Shown: positions 61,634 to 64,000 of the stretch, one piece after another
Layout of the letters: each line of letters opens with the position of its first letter
Position numbering within the stretch: the stretch's first letter is position 1
NCBI GenBank assembly: GCA_035498405.1
Contig: DATKAE010000027.1
Span: forward strand, 1-64,000
DNA: 64,000 nucleotides
Origin: DATBFU01 sp035498405
GTDB lineage: Bacteria > Acidobacteriota > Thermoanaerobaculia > UBA5066 > Gp7-AA6
Reading direction: 5' to 3'
The notes under the pieces: model-generated
What the model was told of the DNA's origin: nothing
The model's database searches: none
What the model saw: only the letters and a program-made list of their open reading frames with translations
Program-made: the position numbers and the translations under genes

Positions 61634-63150
61634 GACATCGCCTGGCCCTCGCCGCAACCTTTGCCGGCTGTTTGCTCGTCGGCGTCGCGACGCCGACACT
61701 CGCCGAGTCCTTCGTCATCACCGGAGCGCAAGTCTCCGACGGAACCGGCGGCGTGCTGAAGCCTGCCAGCATCCGCGTCGAAGGCGACACGATCGTCGCC
61801 GTCGGAAACCTCAAGCCCAAGAAGGGCGAGGCCGTCATCGACGGGCGCGGGCTGGTGCTGGCTCCCGGCTTCATCGACATTCACAACCACTCGACCGAAG
61901 GCCTGCTCTCCGACCCGCTTGCCGAGTCGCAGGTTTCCCAGGGCATCACGACGGCCGTTCAAGGACCCGACGGTGAGTCGGCATGGCCCATCGCGGACTA
62001 TCTCGAGAAGCTGCGCTCGGCGCCTCCCGCCGTCAACGTGATGACGATGGTCGGGCATGCCACGGTGCGGTCGCTCGTGATGGGAAAGGACTATCGCCGC
62101 GTGGCGACCGACGAGGAGGTTTCTCGCATGGTGTCGCTCGTCGAGCAGGGCATGCGCGAAGGGGCGGCCGGCCTCTCCTCCGGTCTCGAGTACGACGTCG
62201 GCAGCTACAGCGAAACGTCCGAGCTCATCGCCCTGTGCGAGGTCGCGGCGCGTCACGGCGGCTTCTACATGACGCACGTCCGGGACGAAGCGGCCAAGAC
62301 GATGGAGGCATTCGCAGAAGCGATCGCCATCGGCGAACAAGCGCCGATTCCGGTCCAGGTCTCCCACATCAAGATGGGCACCGTCAGCGTCTGGGGCCGC
62401 ACGGCGGAGGCTATTGGACTTCTCGAGGCCGCGCGGGACCGCGGGGTCGACCTCACGGCCGACTGCTACCCCTACGAGGCCTGGCACGCGAACATCGAAG
62501 TGCTCGTACCGAACAAGGAGTACGACGACCCGTCGAGTGTCCAGAAAGCCCTCGCGGAGGTCGGCGGCGGCAGCAAGGTCACGATCACGGAATGCAAGGC
62601 GCACCCGAACTACGCCGGGCGCACGCTCGAGCAGATCGCCAAGGCCGAGGGCTCGACGCCGGTCGAGGTGTTCATCCGGGTCGTGAAGGACGGGGGCGCC
62701 GACGTGATCGGCCACTCGATGACCGAAAAGGACGTCCGGGCTTTCTACACGCGGCCCTGGGTCATGGTGGGTAGCGACGGCGGAATCGGCGCCGCGCACC
62801 CCCGCGGAACCGGAACGTTTCCGAAGGTCCTCGGCCGATACGTTCGCGAGAAACACTGGCTCACGCTGCCGGAGGCGATCCGTAAGATGACTTCCCTTCC
62901 GGCCAAGCGGCTGAAGCTCTCCGATCGCGGTGTCATCCGCGCGGGGATGAAGGCCGATCTGGTGCTGTTCGATCCCAAGACCGTTGCCGACCGCTCGACA
63001 TTCGAGAAGCCCGAAGAGCTCTCTGACGGGATCCGCGTGGTCTTCGTCAACGGACAGATCGTGTGGCAAGGCGGCAAGGCGCCGGGAGCGCGGCCCGGGC
63101 GCGTGTTGACGGGTGGCGACGCCCAGGCGGACGCGCCGAAAGCGAAGTGA
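61630..63150 (+). CDS. N-acyl-D-amino-acid deacylase-type amidohydrolase, secreted
   Basis: 506 residues with a signal peptide (LALAATFAGCLLVGVATPTLA). The amidohydrolase fold is clear: ITGAQVSDGTGGVLKPASIRVEGDTIVAVG, LAPGFIDIHNHSTEG (metal His pair), GLSSGLEYDVGSYSETSEL, MTHVRDEA, QVSHIKMG, and a late GSDGGIGAAHPRGTGTFPKVL with the catalytic Asp, the D-aminoacylase signature. It frees D-amino acids from N-acyl forms, or acts on related dipeptides. Coupled to the sulfatase-TPR gene and 6 bp before the cyanophycinase gene. Confidence 0.92.
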   Translation: MRHRLALAATFAGCLLVGVATPTLAESFVITGAQVSDGTGGVLKPASIRVEGDTIVAVGNLKPKKGEAVIDGRGLVLAPGFIDIHNHSTEGLLSDPLAESQVSQGITTAVQGPDGESAWPIADYLEKLRSAPPAVNVMTMVGHATVRSLVMGKDYRRVATDEEVSRMVSLVEQGMREGAAGLSSGLEYDVGSYSETSELIALCEVAARHGGFYMTHVRDEAAKTMEAFAEAIAIGEQAPIPVQVSHIKMGTVSVWGRTAEAIGLLEAARDRGVDLTADCYPYEAWHANIEVLVPNKEYDDPSSVQKALAEVGGGSKVTITECKAHPNYAGRTLEQIAKAEGSTPVEVFIRVVKDGGADVIGHSMTEKDVRAFYTRPWVMVGSDGGIGAAHPRGTGTFPKVLGRYVREKHWLTLPEAIRKMTSLPAKRLKLSDRGVIRAGMKADLVLFDPKTVADRSTFEKPEELSDGIRVVFVNGQIVWQGGKAPGARPGRVLTGGDAQADAPKAK

Positions 63151-63156
63151 CGCGCC

Positions 63157-64000
63157 ATGTCGGGCTCGAGCCGCCTCGTCTCGTGGGCCGCCCTTCTCCT
63201 CGCCTTCGGCTGCGCCAGCTCTCCTAAACCCACACCGCCACTCGAAACCGGCCACCTGCTCCTGGTCGGAGGCGGTCCGATTCCGGAGACGATCCGGCGC
63301 CGGTTCGTCGAGCTGGCAGGAGGCGCGGGCAAGGCCAGAATCGTGGTCTTTCCCATGGCGAGCGAGGACCCGGAGGCCGGCGCCGAGGCTGCCCAGGAGT
63401 TCGAAGCTCTGGGCGCTCGGGCCGATAGGATCGTTTTCGACCGCGCGGGGGCCTCGACGGACGGGGCGGCGCATCGGCTCGACGGGGTGACGGGCATCTG
63501 GTTCGGAGGCGGCGACCAGTCGCGGCAGACCGCGGCTCTTCAGGGCACACCCGTCGAGGCGGCGATCCACCAGCGCTATCGAGAGGGCGCTGTCGTGGGA
63601 GGCACGTCGGCGGGGGCAGCCGTAATCACGACGCCGATGATCACGGGCGACGAGAAGCATCCCGGCGGCAGCCGGCCTCCGAAGGACCCGAGCGACTCCT
63701 CGAGCGCGTTCCTGACCATCGCCCGCGACAACATCGTGACCAAGGACGGGTTCGACCTCTTGCCGGGCGCGATCGTCGACCAGCACTTCGTGCGTCGGCG
63801 GCGCCACAATCGCTTGATCAGTCTCGTGTTGGAACATCCGGACCTCATCGGCGTCGGCATCGACGAGTCCACAGCCCTGGAGGTCGACCCCGACGGAACT
63901 TGGCACGTGCTTGGTGAGAGCGTGGCCGTGATCTACGACGCCAGGCACGCCTTGATCACGCCGTCCGGAGCCGAGTCTCTTGGAGCCGCGGACGTGCGCC
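63157..64000 (+). CDS. Cyanophycinase-like peptidase (S51), lipoprotein, cut by the window end
   Basis: At least 281 residues from the ATG at 63157, with no stop before the window end. A lipoprotein signal (WAALLLAFGCASS) leads to the S51 fold: LLVGGGPIPETIRRRFVEL, VVFPMASEDPEAGAE, GIWFGGGDQSRQTAAL, VVGGTSAGAAVITTPMI (nucleophile Ser in GTSAGA) and VDQHFVRRRRHNRLISLVLE. Cyanophycinase cleaves the Asp-Arg polymer cyanophycin into dipeptides; the exported form is like the extracellular CphE group. No cyanophycin synthetase is in the window. It is third in the operon after the amidohydrolase gene. Confidence 0.9.
   Translation, partial: MSGSSRLVSWAALLLAFGCASSPKPTPPLETGHLLLVGGGPIPETIRRRFVELAGGAGKARIVVFPMASEDPEAGAEAAQEFEALGARADRIVFDRAGASTDGAAHRLDGVTGIWFGGGDQSRQTAALQGTPVEAAIHQRYREGAVVGGTSAGAAVITTPMITGDEKHPGGSRPPKDPSDSSSAFLTIARDNIVTKDGFDLLPGAIVDQHFVRRRRHNRLISLVLEHPDLIGVGIDESTALEVDPDGTWHVLGESVAVIYDARHALITPSGAESLGAADVR

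Overview
The window is a 64 kb stretch of high-GC (roughly two-thirds G+C) bacterial chromosome, densely coded, from a Gram-negative-type cell: it has an RND efflux operon with an outer-membrane factor, a TonB-dependent-receptor-like outer-membrane protein, lipoprotein signals and an outer-membrane style of secreted hydrolases. The mix of a Ser/Thr kinase fused to TPR-like repeats, a carboxypeptidase-regulatory-domain/TonB receptor, a sulfatase-fold lipoprotein with TPRs, an M13 peptidase and a cyanophycinase is most like Acidobacteriota (possibly a Thermoanaerobaculia-like lineage) or a neighbouring phylum. This is an inference from gene content; no rRNA or marker-gene comparison could be run.

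Layout. 0-1.4 kb: the 3' part of a tmRNA gene, then a 700-bp islet holding a RHH antitoxin/RelE-type toxin pair between two perfect 66-bp copies of the tmRNA 3' end, then a decayed peptidoglycan-binding gene. 1.6-4.2 kb (minus): a tight operon of two excisionase-type HTH proteins, each fused to a PTS EIIA(Ntr)-like domain, with a zinc-ribbon protein between them and a small exported protein after them. 4.3-7.3 kb (plus): an unknown gene, dodecin, and a CheR-fold methyltransferase overlapping an archaeal-type S-adenosylmethionine synthetase. 7.3-11.4 kb (minus): zinc-ribbon protein, NAD-dependent DNA ligase and PolX. 11.5-16.8 kb (plus): acetyl-CoA synthetase, fused E1 alpha-beta, E2 and an acyl carrier protein, all overlapping. 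16.9-30.6 kb: secreted proteins, M13 peptidase, aldo/keto reductase, DinB, a secreted esterase, RtcB with archease, a PolX-like HhH protein, a cell-wall amidase with a GerMN lipoprotein-like protein, and an NmrA-type reductase.

30.7-37.7 kb: RNase PH followed by an amidoligase-style group (RimK-like ATP-grasp, GCS2/YbdK ligase, M29-like aminopeptidase, a second ATP-grasp-like protein) facing a COG4947-type esterase; this looks like a pathway that makes and trims small peptides or peptide tags. 37.7-38.2 kb: tRNA-Pro(UGG), a broken copy of its 5' half, and a family of nested hairpin repeats that show compensatory base changes. 38.2-49.5 kb: di-heme peroxidase, a secreted protein, and a four-gene mdtABC/outer-membrane-factor operon. 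49.5-56.3 kb: FmdB-type protein, O-methyltransferase, M48 protease, Ser/Thr kinase and a GAF/multi-PAS protein that meets the kinase gene tail to tail. 56.5-64 kb: TonB-dependent receptor, a strong terminator, then sulfatase-TPR, D-aminoacylase-type amidohydrolase and a cyanophycinase cut by the window end.

The most unusual items are the tmRNA-bounded toxin-antitoxin islet, the HTH-EIIA/zinc-ribbon operon, the methyltransferase coupled to an archaeal-type AdoMet synthetase, the amidoligase group and the tRNA-associated covarying hairpin repeats.
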